This document shows, in pieces, positions 1 to 11,015 of a stretch of DNA of 64,000 bases; positions within the stretch are counted from its first letter, which is position 1, and each line of letters starts with the position of its first letter. The translations under genes were made by a program, and so were the position numbers. Source of the DNA: Edaphobacter aggregans DSM 19364 (lineage in GTDB: Bacteria > Acidobacteriota > Terriglobia > Terriglobales > Acidobacteriaceae); NCBI RefSeq assembly GCF_000745965.1, contig NZ_JQKI01000021.1, forward strand, positions 46,011 through 110,010, given 5' to 3'. Below the pieces are notes generated by a model. That model searched no databases and was not told the DNA's origin. It worked only from the letters and a program-made list of their open reading frames with translations.

Positions 1-172
1 GCTCAACCAGCCGCAGCAACATCCGCGCCACCGTGCTCTTGCCCGAGCCTGACTCCCCAACCAGCCCCAGGGTCTCCCCACGCTCAATCGTGAACGACAC
101 ATCATCCACAACGCGCACCCCCGCGCCATACTCCTTCACCAACCCACGCGCCTCAACCAACGTACTCACCAT
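1..172 (-). CDS. ABC transporter ATP-binding protein, peptide (Opp/Dpp) type, partial
   Basis: This is the N-terminal part (about 57 residues) of an ABC ATPase that runs off the left edge of the window. The ATG at 170-172 is preceded by a GGAAG ribosome binding site. The visible protein has the usual beginning of an ABC domain and a complete Walker A motif, GESGSGKST, inside [15 protein letters not shown]. That wording is typical of dipeptide/oligopeptide importer ATPases (DppF/OppF group); the substrate assignment is inferred from the motif only. The gene follows the amidase stop by about 10 bases on the same strand, so the two are probably cotranscribed. Walker B and signature motifs lie outside the window. 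Confidence 0.8.
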   Translation of the reverse strand, partial: MVSTLVEARGLVKEYGAGVRVVDDVSFTIERGETLGLVGESGSGKSTVARMLLRLVE

Positions 173-182
173 CGCACTTCCA

Positions 183-2048
183 CTAATCACTAACCACTGC
201 CGTCGGATGCATCCGATGAAATCCCGTCGCCTCCTGGTAAGCCCGCGCAAACGCGGCCAGCCGCGCATCCGAGTACAACCCTCCCAGAAACGTCAGCGAC
301 ACCGGAGTCCCCGGCCCGCCTGTGTTTTGGCGGTCGCCGTCTCCCTCATGGTCCGGCTTCGGAGCATCCTCCCCGCGCACGCCATTCGGCACAATCACCG
401 CAGGATTTCCCGTCAGGTTCGTCCCGGAAAGCTGCGCCCCATTGCTCGGCGTCACCAAAACATCCACCTCGCTGAACAGCTTCGCCATCGCCTCCATCGC
501 CAGCGTCCGCGCCCTCTGCGCCTGCACATAGTCCACCGCAGAATAAAACCGTGCCTTTCGAAACGAGTTAGGCCAGTCGAAGCTCTGCTGCCCCGTCAGC
601 AACCCATCGCGCCCGCTCAGCGTCAACTCGTCAAACGCCGCCGCGGCCTCTGCACCCAGTACCGGAGTGATATCGCCAAAGTGATACCCCTTCGGCATTT
701 TCACATCGATCAGGTTCACACCCATCTTCCTTAGCGCGTCCAGCGCCGCCTGCCCATACTTCACGTCGTACATCTGCCGCGCAAAGTCCCTCTTCTGCTC
801 ATCGTTCGCATCCTTCGGAGCCTCCGGCGGATCGAACTCGCTCTTCAGATAGCCCACCCGCAACTTCTTCCAATCGAGCTCCGCATCCCAGTTGAACGCC
901 GCGTCCTTCACGCTTCGATCGTGGCCATCCGGCCCGTAGATCGCGCTCATCACCAGCGCGCAGTCCTCCACACTCCGGCAGATCGGCCCGATCTTGTCCA
1001 TCGTCCAACTCAGCGCCATCGCACCTGTACGCGGAACAAACCCAAACGTAGGCCGCAGCCCCGTCACGCCGCACCGCGTACTCGGTGACGAGATCGACCC
1101 CAGCGTCTCCGTCCCGATCGCAAACCCTACGCATCCCGCACTTACCGCGCTCGCGCTCCCCGCCGAAGACCCGCTCGACCCCTGCTTCGCATTCCACGGA
1201 TTCCTCGTCCGCGCTCCGAACCACAGATCGCCCTGCGCCAGCGCGCCCATCGTCAGCTTCGCCACCAGCACCGCACCGACTGCATCCAGCCTCTCCACCA
1301 CCGTTGCGTCATAGTCGAACGTCTGCTCTTCGAATCCAGCCGCGCCCCACGTCGTGCGACACCCCTTCACCGCCAGCAGGTCCTTTGCTCCCCACGGAAT
1401 CCCATGCAGCGGTCCACGATACTTTCCTGCCGCAATCCCCCTATCCGCATCCGCCGCCTGCTTCAACGCCCGCTCTTCGGTCAGCGTAATCACAAAGTGC
1501 AACCGCGGATCGCACCGCTTCAGCCGAGCCAGATACATCTTCGTCAGCTCCACCGAGCTGACCTTCCTCGTCTTCACCAGCTCCGCCAGCTCGCGCACCG
1601 TCGCAAACGCCAGCGCATCCTCTCCGCTGCTCGCAAGCGACCTCACATCAGGAGCTTTGCTCATCCTCATGGGCTTGCGCTCCGTATCCAGCTTCATACC
1701 CGCCGGAACGGGATCGAAGACAAACGCCGGAGCCACGCTGTTCGGAATCTTCATGCTCCGGATCACCAACACCGACTCACGCTGCTGCTTCAGGCCGTCG
1801 AGAACCATCTTCTTCTGCTCATCCGTCAGCTTCACCGCTGCAATCGCCGCCGCCGCATCGATCATCTCCGTTGTAATCGCAGCCAGGTGATCGTGATCCA
1901 CCCCTGCACCCTCCGTCTTGTCTTGAGTCGAACCCGCCTGCGCCGCCATCCCCCACAGCACCCCGGGCAACAGCGTTTGCCCCAGACCCACTGCCGAACA
2001 CACGACCAGAAACTGCCGCCGATCCACCCGCCCAGATTGTTCGCTCAT
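183..2048 (-). CDS. Tat-exported amidase (amidase signature family)
   Basis: A 621-residue amidase-signature hydrolase that cleaves an amide bond using a Ser-Ser-Lys triad. The Lys is in [10 protein letters not shown], the cis-Ser in the glycine/serine segment [11 protein letters not shown], and the nucleophile Ser in TLGSISSPS. The start at 2048 ([14 protein letters not shown]) is preferred over an upstream ATG at 2144 because it places a twin-arginine motif, RRQFL, right at the N-terminus followed by a hydrophobic stretch, so export by Tat in folded form is likely. About 110 residues precede the core and are not recognised. The C-terminus has a Gly/Asp-rich loop ([16 protein letters not shown]). 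The substrate is unknown; adjacency to a peptide-type ABC ATPase suggests use of imported amides or peptides, which is inference. Confidence 0.9.
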   Translation of the reverse strand: MSEQSGRVDRRQFLVVCSAVGLGQTLLPGVLWGMAAQAGSTQDKTEGAGVDHDHLAAITTEMIDAAAAIAAVKLTDEQKKMVLDGLKQQRESVLVIRSMKIPNSVAPAFVFDPVPAGMKLDTERKPMRMSKAPDVRSLASSGEDALAFATVRELAELVKTRKVSSVELTKMYLARLKRCDPRLHFVITLTEERALKQAADADRGIAAGKYRGPLHGIPWGAKDLLAVKGCRTTWGAAGFEEQTFDYDATVVERLDAVGAVLVAKLTMGALAQGDLWFGARTRNPWNAKQGSSGSSAGSASAVSAGCVGFAIGTETLGSISSPSTRCGVTGLRPTFGFVPRTGAMALSWTMDKIGPICRSVEDCALVMSAIYGPDGHDRSVKDAAFNWDAELDWKKLRVGYLKSEFDPPEAPKDANDEQKRDFARQMYDVKYGQAALDALRKMGVNLIDVKMPKGYHFGDITPVLGAEAAAAFDELTLSGRDGLLTGQQSFDWPNSFRKARFYSAVDYVQAQRARTLAMEAMAKLFSEVDVLVTPSNGAQLSGTNLTGNPAVIVPNGVRGEDAPKPDHEGDGDRQNTGGPGTPVSLTFLGGLYSDARLAAFARAYQEATGFHRMHPTAVVSD

Positions 2049-2407
2049 CCCAAAATTATTGCATTGCGCCCGCGCCCAGTCCGCACGTGGGCCAATTCTC
2101 ACCTGTGAAAGAACGGCCCTGGTGGAAGTTTTCGAACTTTCCAAGTTTCGGATGTCACCTTCGAGTCCTGCTCGCCACCCTTTTAAGGTCTAAAAAGTAA
2201 AGTGACTTCCCGCGAAGTCACGGGGCCGCCGATGTCGATTGCAGAACCGCTGTAGGTAGTTTGCATGCCAAACCGTAGCGAAATAATCCACATTCGTACT
2301 AACTCTGCTATATTTACCGCCACCGCAATTTGTGATCCATGCAGCGAGTTTCTGATCATCCCGGATCTCAGTCAAGTGAGATTGTCCACACGAAAGGAGC
2401 CAAAGAG
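2049..2407. other. Divergent intergenic region with a small hairpin
   Basis: This 359-base gap separates the divergent amidase and DUF4136 genes and should hold both promoters. It contains a perfect 7-bp hairpin, GTGACTT/AAGTCAC, at 2202-2221 with a 6-base loop. It has no T-run on the plus strand, so it is not an obvious terminator. No coding sequence is convincing here. Confidence 0.4.
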
Positions 2408-2965
2408 ATGCGTATATCAAGGAATACCTTCGCAAAGGTAGGAATGGGCCTCATTTTGACTTTCGTGACATGCATGGCGATGTCCGCTCAGGACGTGACA
2501 AGCAACGCCATGCCTGGAACGGATTTCTCGAAATATCACACCTATAAATGGATAGCCATTGAGGGAGCAAGTCATCCCAACCAGATTGTCGATGCCCAGA
2601 TCAAGGAGGCCGTCGATTCACAATTGGCTACCAAAGGCCTCACCAAAACCACTGGCGACAAAGCCGACCTCTATATCGGATATCAGACTTCCGTCGATCA
2701 ACAAAAAGAGTGGAACGCGTACAGCATGGGTGGTGGTCCCCGATGGGGTGGGATGGGAATGGGTGGGATGGCAACGGCAACCAGCTCAACCATTGACATC
2801 GGAACTATCGTGTTGGATATGTACGACCCGTCGCCCAAACAACTGGTTTGGACGGGACGCGCAACCAAAACCCTTGATCCCAGCAATAACCAGGAAAAGA
2901 ACCAGAAGAATCTCGACAAGGCTATGCAAAAGCTGCTGAAGAATTTTCCTCCAAAATCGAAGTAG
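2408..2965 (+). CDS. DUF4136 domain-containing exported protein
   Basis: A 185-residue exported protein. The start at 2408 (MRISRNTFAKVG) has AAAGGAGCC about 10 bases upstream and gives a good signal peptide ending near MSAQ. The body matches the DUF4136 pattern as I know it: an N-terminal DFSKYHTYKW segment, a middle KADLYIGYQT, then TIVLDMYDPSPKQLVWTGRATKT and a basic C-terminal helix. Between them is a Gly/Met-rich loop around GGGPRWGGMGMGGM. The family is common in Acidobacteria and Bacteroidetes, often as lipoproteins, with no established function; this one lacks a lipobox Cys. It is a single-gene unit followed by a strong hairpin. An in-frame ATG at 2339 would extend it by 23 residues and spoil the signal peptide. 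Confidence 0.8.
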   Translation: MRISRNTFAKVGMGLILTFVTCMAMSAQDVTSNAMPGTDFSKYHTYKWIAIEGASHPNQIVDAQIKEAVDSQLATKGLTKTTGDKADLYIGYQTSVDQQKEWNAYSMGGGPRWGGMGMGGMATATSSTIDIGTIVLDMYDPSPKQLVWTGRATKTLDPSNNQEKNQKNLDKAMQKLLKNFPPKSK

Positions 2966-2998
2966 TGGTCGTCTTCTTACGCTCTCCCGTCACCAAAC

Positions 2999-3030
2999 AA
3001 ACGGCTGGACCCCATAAGGTCCAGCCGTTT
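2999..3030 (+). terminator. Hairpin terminator after the DUF4136 gene
   Basis: A perfect 13-bp stem, AAACGGCTGGACC with GGTCCAGCCGTTT, closes a 6-base loop about 35 bases after the DUF4136 stop. The stem ends in TTT but has no long T-run beyond it, so termination efficiency is uncertain. Confidence 0.65.
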
Positions 3031-3326
3031 CAGTTGTCGACCCCCGAAGTGCTCTATTTCTGTTCGTCACTAAGGCTGGTCGCCAGCTTCGGGGGGCCGA
3101 AAACCCTCAAATATCGCCCCCGCTTGGGAAGGAAAACATGCGCCCGGTCGAGGGTAAATCTCTTCCTTTTTTCCCTTGATTGAGTGCAACGTCCTGCATA
3201 TTCCCCAAGTCGACGATTACCTAGTCCGTTGCAATCAGGTGACTTGAGTAACACTCCCATTGGTACTCGAAGTGCACTATCTCCGGTGTACGTGTGCGCT
3301 TCGTGCGAGTGATTCACAGGAGAGCT

Positions 3327-3947
3327 ATGCGCTACCTATCCGTCATTCTTGCCTTGACATCGTTCTCTGCCAGCGTCCCGGCTGTGGCTGACACTATCTC
3401 GTATGGCAGCACGGGCAGTATCGCCCCAACCAGCTTGCTGACCGCCAATGTCACAGGCGATATCATCGGTTACTTCATCGGTCAGCGGGCCGACCATACA
3501 AGTGTCATCCGCATGGTCGATGTAACCAGCGGATACACAAGCGGTTACTTCTTCAACAATCACGCCGCGGCTGCCGGAACCATCGCGAACTTCGGTTCCG
3601 TCTCCGCCGGAGATGTTCTGGCCTTCGAACTCTCCAACTTCAACTCCGGATTCCTCTTCGGAACCGATCCTTCACACAGTCCTGATGGAATCAACCACAG
3701 TTACACCGCCGCGTTCGGAGGCGGCACACTGAATGGCGTCTCCGGCCTTCCCGCTGGAACCTATGTCGGCATGGAAGATCTTTTCAACGGCGGCGACCTG
3801 GACTATGACGACAACAACTTCCTCTTCACCAACGTAGGCACGACCACCCAAACCGCCAACACACCGGAGCCCGAAACCCTTGTGTTGCTCGGCACCGGTA
3901 TCCTTGGCGTCGCCACCCTCCTTCGCCGCCGCCTCCACGGCCGCTAG
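3327..3947 (+). CDS. PEP-CTERM sorted protein with DUF4114-like domain
   Basis: A 206-residue exported protein carrying a signal peptide (MRYLSVILALTSFSASVPAVAD) and a C-terminal PEP-CTERM sorting signal: TPEPETLVLLGTGILGVATL followed by RRRLHGR. That tripartite tail (PEP, hydrophobic helix, Arg cluster) is the recognition signal for exosortase processing. The middle includes GTYVGMEDLFNGGDLDYDDNNFLF, which resembles the Asp-rich C-terminal part of DUF4114 domains. The start at 3327 has the ribosome site CAGGAG; an ATG at 3294 lies upstream but lacks one. The gene stands alone and is followed by a strong bidirectional terminator. Its exosortase must recognise PEP, unlike the PExPT-type tail at 37.7 kb, so it is probably served by another exosortase outside this window. 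Confidence 0.88.
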   Translation: MRYLSVILALTSFSASVPAVADTISYGSTGSIAPTSLLTANVTGDIIGYFIGQRADHTSVIRMVDVTSGYTSGYFFNNHAAAAGTIANFGSVSAGDVLAFELSNFNSGFLFGTDPSHSPDGINHSYTAAFGGGTLNGVSGLPAGTYVGMEDLFNGGDLDYDDNNFLFTNVGTTTQTANTPEPETLVLLGTGILGVATLLRRRLHGR

Positions 3948-3982
3948 GCCTCTTCACAGACAAACAAAACAGACAAAACAAA

Positions 3983-4017
3983 GGGCTGGGCCATCGTTCA
4001 CTGGCCCAGCCCTTTTT
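3983..4017. terminator. Bidirectional rho-independent terminator between PEP-CTERM gene and gyrB
   Basis: A perfect 11-bp stem, GGGCTGGGCCA with TGGCCCAGCCC, has an 8-base loop and is followed by TTTTT on the plus strand. On the minus strand the sequence after the stem is TTTGTTTTGT, so it can also serve gyrB, which ends at 4043. Confidence 0.9.
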
Positions 4018-4042
4018 CCTTCACACTCCTGCGACGACCTGC

Positions 4043-6775
<2,733 letters not shown>

Positions 6776-6799
6776 TCAACCGGGATTTTTTGTAACTTA

Positions 6800-6827
6800 A
6801 GTATAACACGCGCAGGGGCTGCCCCAA
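6800..6827 (-). promoter_or_regulatory. Candidate gyrB promoter
   Basis: On the minus strand TTGGGG (6827-6822) is followed after 16 bases by TATACT (6805-6800), about 110 bases before the gyrB start. The -10 hexamer is good and the -35 is weak; assignment is by eye. Confidence 0.35.
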
Positions 6828-7167
6828 GCCGCGAAAGACACTTCAAAACACGCAGTATCCGGCTGGATTCCGGGCACACTATGTGTCAGTTCCCGTGGTA
6901 GCTCTGATTGCTAAACTCCCTGAAATCAGGTGGCGCGCTCCAGACTCGACGTCATCTCGACCGAAGCGAAGCGGAGTGGAGAGACCCTGTATTTTTCGAC
7001 TCTCCAGAGCTCATCGTCTTCCAAGCTTCGCCACAGCAACCCACCCTCCAAACTCCCACCCTCCCCAGACGCATCTTCTCCTCCATCTGCCCTCTAAGTC
7101 CTTGCACCTAAAGTTGTAATGATTCCTCACCCACCCGTTGCTATCTTGATTCCCCAGAGGTGAAGCA
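6828..7167. other. Intergenic region with a dispersed repeat-like sequence
   Basis: This 340-base gap lies between the gyrB promoter and the small secreted protein gene. At 6950-6986 it carries CGTCATCTCGACCGAAGCG followed by AAGCGGAGTGGAGAGACCC, a style of GC-rich intergenic repeat I recognise as recurrent in bacterial genomes of this kind. There is only one copy of this particular version in the window. The rest is low in coding signal; short ORFs here have no ribosome site. Confidence 0.4.
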
Positions 7168-7503
7168 ATGAAGCTGAATCGTCTTTTGATGGCATCTGCA
7201 CTCTGTCTTTCCTTGGTGGCCTCCCCCTCTGCCTTTGCTTCCGAGCATAGCGGCGGCGGTTGGTTTTCCTCCTTTTTTCACCACGACGACCACAGCAGCG
7301 ATACCGGTCCCGATCACACCAACACGAAGCGCCAGTGCGACCAGAACGGCCAGAACTCCGGCCAAGGCAACAACTGCGATCGCGGCCGCGGTAACGGCGG
7401 TGGCTACTGCGGAACTGGTGGCAGCACTGGTGGCGGCTCCACCTCTGGCGGTGGAACCTCGTCCGGCGGCAGCTCGAGCGGCGGCGGAATAATCTACAAA
7501 TAA
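7168..7503 (+). CDS. Small Gly/Ser-rich exported protein, function unknown
   Basis: A 111-residue protein with a clear signal peptide (MKLNRLLMASALCLSLVASP, cleavage near AFA-SEH). The mature part has an aromatic/His patch (GGGWFSSFFHHDDH), three scattered cysteines (KRQCDQ, NNCDRG, GYCGTG) and a C-terminal low-complexity tail rich in Gly, Ser and Thr. GAGGTG is positioned before the ATG. I do not recognise a family. Low complexity means that overlapping frames also look open, but only this frame has a ribosome site and an export signal. It could be a surface or envelope-associated peptide; the His and Cys residues might bind metal, which is speculation. Confidence 0.7.
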   Translation: MKLNRLLMASALCLSLVASPSAFASEHSGGGWFSSFFHHDDHSSDTGPDHTNTKRQCDQNGQNSGQGNNCDRGRGNGGGYCGTGGSTGGGSTSGGGTSSGGSSSGGGIIYK

Positions 7504-7600
7504 CGAACCACAGCAAACCAAGCTGCCCAATGCAGGGCATACCATCCATGGCCTCGGCAGACTCCCGCCGGGGCCCTCACCTTTTACCCCAAATTCGCGC

Positions 7601-7868
7601 TGTCAAGCCCCTGTTTTGCGTAACTAACACAAAAACAAGCACATACACTTCAAAAAATCTGCCGATCCATTTCTCCCATTGCGATACACTGGAAGTAATA
7701 AGAAAAATCGGGGCCGCGCGGACAGTTCAAAGCCCGGAATCCATCTTGAATGAATAGTTTACGATCAAACTTCTCGTAAATCAGGACTCTACCGCCTCTT
7801 GCCCGGCGAAGTACCAGACCAAGTATCGTAAATAGAATACTTTGCGCAATTATGGGGGAGGGGAGGGG
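7601..7868 (-). repeat. Composite intergenic element, copy A (about 268 bp)
   Basis: Read on the minus strand this begins with CCCCTCCCCTCCCCC, then GCGCAAAGTATTC at 7847-7835 and its partner AAGTAT, then a TGGTACTTCG segment, a GC-rich partial hairpin followed by T-rich sequence, the block ATGGATCGGCAGATTTT, and it ends in GGGGCTTGACA (7611-7601). The same parts in the same order and with similar spacing occur at 18081-18361 and 63374-63655. On the plus strand the G-run at 7854-7874 (five, four, four and four G with 1-2 base loops) fits the G-quadruplex pattern. It occupies most of the 470-base gap before rpmI, with the G-run 99 bases from the rpmI start. Confidence 0.75.
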
Positions 7869-7927
7869 CAGGGGAGCCGGTACCGGTCCCGGCTGCTGAA
7901 ACCCTCCGCTTCCGGACCGATTTCATG

Positions 7928-7933
7928 TATACT
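7928..7933 (+). promoter_or_regulatory. Candidate -10 element for rpmI-rplT
   Basis: TATACT preceded by ATG lies 40 bases before the rpmI start. No convincing -35 is present at the right distance, so this rests on the -10 only. Confidence 0.3.
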
Positions 7934-7973
7934 CAAAAGGTTGTCGAAACACGAGCAACCAGTCAGGAACACA

Positions 7974-8171
7974 ATGCCAAAGTTGAAGACACACTCAGGC
8001 GCGGCCAAGCGCTTCAAGAAGACCGGCACGGGCAAGTTCAAGCGTGGCCAGTCCAAGATGCGCCACATCCTCACCTCCAAGAAGACCAAGACCAAGCGCC
8101 ACCTGCGCTCGATCACCCTGGTCTCCGAGGCGGATTCGGCCAAAGTCGCCCGCATGATCCCCTACGCCTGA
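7974..8171 (+). CDS. rpmI: 50S ribosomal protein L35
   Basis: A 65-residue, strongly basic ribosomal protein of the large subunit. [20 protein letters not shown] followed by [21 protein letters not shown] is the standard L35 signature and the length is exactly typical. The ATG at 7974 follows AGGAA; the open frame runs further upstream through the G-rich repeat but that part is not L35. Usually infC precedes rpmI; here no infC is present and the repeat element occupies the position instead. rplT follows after 179 bases of potentially structured RNA. Confidence 0.97.
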   Translation: MPKLKTHSGAAKRFKKTGTGKFKRGQSKMRHILTSKKTKTKRHLRSITLVSEADSAKVARMIPYA

Positions 8172-8195
8172 GGTTAGGCAAGGGACACAGGTTTT

Positions 8196-8279
8196 CAGAT
8201 CGAGTCGCTGGAGACAGCAAAGGGCCGGCAAGAGCGTAAAGGCCCCTGGAGTGAGCGTAGCGAACTCCACCGAGATCTG
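8196..8279 (+). promoter_or_regulatory. Structured rpmI-rplT intercistronic region, candidate L20 control site
   Basis: The 179 bases between L35 and L20 can fold into a multibranch structure: outer pairing CAGATC (8196-8201) with GATCTG (8274-8279), and inner hairpins GGGCC (8222-8226) with GGCCC (8241-8245) and TGGAGT (8247-8252) with ACTCCA (8264-8269). L20 is known to bind structured mRNA to repress its own operon in several bacteria. A role here is inferred from position and pairing. Confidence 0.4.
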
Positions 8280-8350
8280 AAGTAGCAAGCGAGTGAAGAG
8301 GCAAGCCTTACCTCCAGCCGCTAAACGTAGTACGCAAAAGGAGAATCACC

Positions 8351-8734
8351 ATGCCCCGTGTAAAACGGAGTACAAAGCGCAGCGACCGCCGCAAAAAGAT
8401 CCTCAAGCGCGCGAGTGGCTACTTCCTCACCAAATCCAAGCTCTACCAGGCAGCCCAGGAAGCCGTCGAGCGCTCCCTGATGTTCGCCTACACCGGACGC
8501 AAGCAGAAGAAGCGCCAGTTCCGCTCCCTCTGGATCGTCCGCATCGGTGCCGCCGCCAAGCTGAACGGCATGAGCTACTCGACCTTCATCGACGGCCTCA
8601 AGAAGGCCGGCAACGGCCTCGATCGCAAGATCCTCGCCGACATCGCCGCCAACGACGCAGCCGGCTTCACCGCACTCGCCGAGCATGCCAAGGTCGCCCT
8701 CGCCGCCGCGAAGTCCGCCAAGGCAGCAGCGTAA
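8351..8734 (+). CDS. rplT: 50S ribosomal protein L20
   Basis: A 127-residue ribosomal protein needed early in assembly of the large subunit. The N-terminus [20 protein letters not shown] is the basic RNA-binding extension, followed by the globular part with [20 protein letters not shown] and [16 protein letters not shown], all typical. The C-terminus has an Ala/Lys-rich extension ([10 protein letters not shown]) about 10 residues longer than the common 118-residue form. AAAGGAG sits 8 bases before the ATG. It is the second gene of rpmI-rplT and is followed by a strong terminator. Confidence 0.97.
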   Translation: MPRVKRSTKRSDRRKKILKRASGYFLTKSKLYQAAQEAVERSLMFAYTGRKQKKRQFRSLWIVRIGAAAKLNGMSYSTFIDGLKKAGNGLDRKILADIAANDAAGFTALAEHAKVALAAAKSAKAAA

Positions 8735-8754
8735 ACACGACACAAACGCATCCA

Positions 8755-8788
8755 AAGAAGCGCGGCGAAAGCCGTGCTTCTTCTTTTT
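8755..8788 (+). terminator. Rho-independent terminator of rpmI-rplT
   Basis: GAAGCGCGGC pairs with GCCGTGCTTC around a GAAA tetraloop, with one G-T wobble, extended by AA/TT and followed by TTCTTTTT. It begins about 20 bases after the rplT stop. Confidence 0.88.
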
Positions 8789-8828
8789 ATCCACTGCGTT
8801 TGAACGTCAAGGGAAGTATCCTCTAACC

Positions 8829-10217
8829 ATGCCGCCCGCCGAAGCCCAAGAAGCCCAGAAGAGCCTCCGCTACGACTCCGGCAACTCGAACCCCGCATCC
8901 GCGAGCTTCGAATCCTGGGGACGTTACCCCACCTACGCAGCCAAAGTCATTCCGCTGCACTGGCAGAGTGACTTTCCCGCCGTCGCGCGCGACCTGCACA
9001 ACGGCATCCTCCCGGTAGGCCTCGGCCGGAGCTATGGTGACGTCTGCCTGCTCAAGGACGGCAACCTGATCGCGACCCCGGCGATGAACCGCCTCATAGC
9101 CTTCGATCCTGAGACCGGCCTGCTCACCGCCGAAGCCGGCATCTCGCTCGCGCAGATCCTCGACTTTGCCGTCCCCCGAGGCTTCTTCCTCCCCGTAACC
9201 CCGGGCACGAAGTATGTCACCCTCGGCGGAGCGATCGCCAACGACATCCACGGCAAGAACCACCACGTCGCCGGAACCTTCGGCCGCCACGTCACCCAGT
9301 TCGAGTTGGTCCGCACCGACGGCACCGTCCTCCACTGCTCGCCATCAGAAAATCGCGAGTTCTACTCCGCGACCATCGGGGGCCTCGGCCTCACCGGCCT
9401 CATCCGCTGGGCGACGCTTCAACTCAAGCCCATTGTCTCCCGCCTCATCGACTACGAAGGAATCCAGTTCCACGGCATCGACGAGTTCCTCGCCCTCACC
9501 GAGGCCAGCAAGGAGATCGAGTACACCGTAAGCTGGGTCGACTGCACCTCCACCGGAAAAAACTTCTGCCGCGGAATCTTCATGCAGGGCGACCACTCGA
9601 CCAAGCGCGCCGAACTGAAGCCCTCGCCCGAGCCGAAGCTCGTCTTCCCCTTCGACGCCCCCGGCTTCGCCCTGAACCACTTGAGCGTCGCGGCCTTCAA
9701 CACGCTCTACTTCCACAAGCAGATGAGCAAGCGCCAGGTCGCGCTTCACGACTACGAGCCCTTCTTCTACCCTCTGGACAAGGTCCTGCACTGGAACCGC
9801 ATGTACGGCAAGCGCGGCCTGCTTCAGTTCCAATACGTCATCCCGTGGAACAACGCCCGCGAAGGCACCGTAGCGATCCTCAAAGAGGTCGCCAAGTCCG
9901 GCCTGGCCAGCTTCCTCGCCGTTCTCAAAGCCTTCGGCGACGCTCCCTCGCCCGGCCTGATGAGCTTCCCCAAGCCCGGCATCACGCTCGCGCTCGACTT
10001 TCCCATCAAGCCTGACAAGAGCTTCCCCCTCTTTGAGCGCCTCGCCGACATGACGCTCGAATTTGGTGGAAGGCTCTATCCAGCCAAAGACGCAGCAATG
10101 ACCGCCCTGCACTTTCAGGCCTTCTATCCCGAATGGAAGCAACTGGCTCGTTTCCGCGACCCAATGATCACCTCGAGCTTCTGGGAGCGCGTCACCGGAG
10201 ACCAACCGCATCTATGA
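8829..10217 (+). CDS. FAD-dependent oxidase, DprE1-like
   Basis: A 462-residue FAD-linked oxidoreductase of the p-cresol methylhydroxylase fold. The N-terminal FAD-binding domain has LPVGLGRSYGDVCL and TPGTKYVTLGGAIANDIHGK followed by NHHVAGTFGRHV, closely resembling the corresponding segment of mycobacterial DprE1 (decaprenylphosphoryl-ribose 2-oxidase) as I recall it. The C-terminal half fits the ALO-type substrate domain. The next gene is an SDR that overlaps by four bases (ATGA), matching the DprE1/DprE2 pair that together epimerise a polyprenylphosphoryl ribose. Acidobacteria lack mycobacterial arabinogalactan, so the sugar lipid made here is unknown. Start 8829 is chosen over 8685 because the upstream frame lies in rplT and its terminator; no strong ribosome site is visible. 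Confidence 0.85.
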   Translation: MPPAEAQEAQKSLRYDSGNSNPASASFESWGRYPTYAAKVIPLHWQSDFPAVARDLHNGILPVGLGRSYGDVCLLKDGNLIATPAMNRLIAFDPETGLLTAEAGISLAQILDFAVPRGFFLPVTPGTKYVTLGGAIANDIHGKNHHVAGTFGRHVTQFELVRTDGTVLHCSPSENREFYSATIGGLGLTGLIRWATLQLKPIVSRLIDYEGIQFHGIDEFLALTEASKEIEYTVSWVDCTSTGKNFCRGIFMQGDHSTKRAELKPSPEPKLVFPFDAPGFALNHLSVAAFNTLYFHKQMSKRQVALHDYEPFFYPLDKVLHWNRMYGKRGLLQFQYVIPWNNAREGTVAILKEVAKSGLASFLAVLKAFGDAPSPGLMSFPKPGITLALDFPIKPDKSFPLFERLADMTLEFGGRLYPAKDAAMTALHFQAFYPEWKQLARFRDPMITSSFWERVTGDQPHL

Positions 10218-10996
10218 CTCAAACCGCAATCGCAGTGAATGGAGCGGCGAACGCAGCTCCGCGCAAGATTCTCGTCCTCGGGGCGACCTCCGGGATCGCC
10301 GAAGCAACGTGCCGCATCTGGGCCTCGCGCGGTGATAGCCTGTTTCTCGTCGCCCGCAACCCAGAGAAGCTCGCCGCCGTCGCCGCCGATCTCCGCGCTC
10401 GTGGCGCCAGCTTCGTCGAAACAGCGGTCGCCGATCTCGACGACACTGACGCGCATCCTGCTTTGCTGGCCCACGCAGTCAACTCGCTCGCAGGCCTCGA
10501 TGTCGCTTATCTTGCCCACGGCGTTCTCGGTGATCAGACACGTGCCGAGCAGGACTTCAACACTGCGGCGCACATCCTCTACACCAACCTGATGGCACCG
10601 GTCTCACTCCTCACCTGGCTGGCGAACTTTTTCGTCCAGCGGCACGCCGGAACCATCGCGGTGCTCTCCTCGGTCGCGGGCGATCGAGGACGCAAGTCAA
10701 ACTACGTCTACGGCTCCTCGAAGGCCGGCCTCTCGGCGTTCCTCGCTGGACTGCGCAATCGCGTGGATCGCGAGGGCGTTACCGTCCTGACGATCAAGCC
10801 CGGACCGACGAAGACCGCGATGACCTCAGGGATGAAGGGCTCGGAGAAGTTCGCCGACGTGAACGCTGTCGCGAAGTCCATCGTCGCCGCCATCGACAAG
10901 CGCGTCGACAATCTCTACGTTCCGTTTCAGTGGCAGCCGATCATGTTCGTCATCCGCCACATCCCGGAGCGGGTCTTTAAGAAGTTGAACCTTTAA
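10214..10996 (+). CDS. SDR family reductase, DprE2-like
   Basis: A 260-residue short-chain dehydrogenase. The nucleotide-binding motif is GATSGIAEA near residue 22, the AHG segment (YLAHGVLGD) replaces the usual NNAG, the catalytic Ser is in VLSSVAGDRG and the Tyr/Lys pair is in YVYGSSKAGL. The AHG variant is seen in DprE2-type enzymes. The start codon overlaps the stop of the DprE1-like gene in ATGA, implying translational coupling and a joint oxidation-reduction (epimerisation) reaction. The C-terminus (FVIRHIPERVFKKLNL) is hydrophobic then basic and may touch the membrane. No second gene for a decaprenyl-type ribosyltransferase is adjacent. The specific substrate is inferred. Confidence 0.85.
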   Translation: MTQTAIAVNGAANAAPRKILVLGATSGIAEATCRIWASRGDSLFLVARNPEKLAAVAADLRARGASFVETAVADLDDTDAHPALLAHAVNSLAGLDVAYLAHGVLGDQTRAEQDFNTAAHILYTNLMAPVSLLTWLANFFVQRHAGTIAVLSSVAGDRGRKSNYVYGSSKAGLSAFLAGLRNRVDREGVTVLTIKPGPTKTAMTSGMKGSEKFADVNAVAKSIVAAIDKRVDNLYVPFQWQPIMFVIRHIPERVFKKLNL

Positions 10997-11015
10997 ATCT
11001 CCAGAGAACGCAGGT

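Noticed and set aside
7842..7973. An N-terminal extension of L35 reading through the G-rich repeat
   Set aside because: The extension is Gly/Arg/Ser-rich and unlike L35; the 65-residue form beginning MPKLKTHSG is the family standard.
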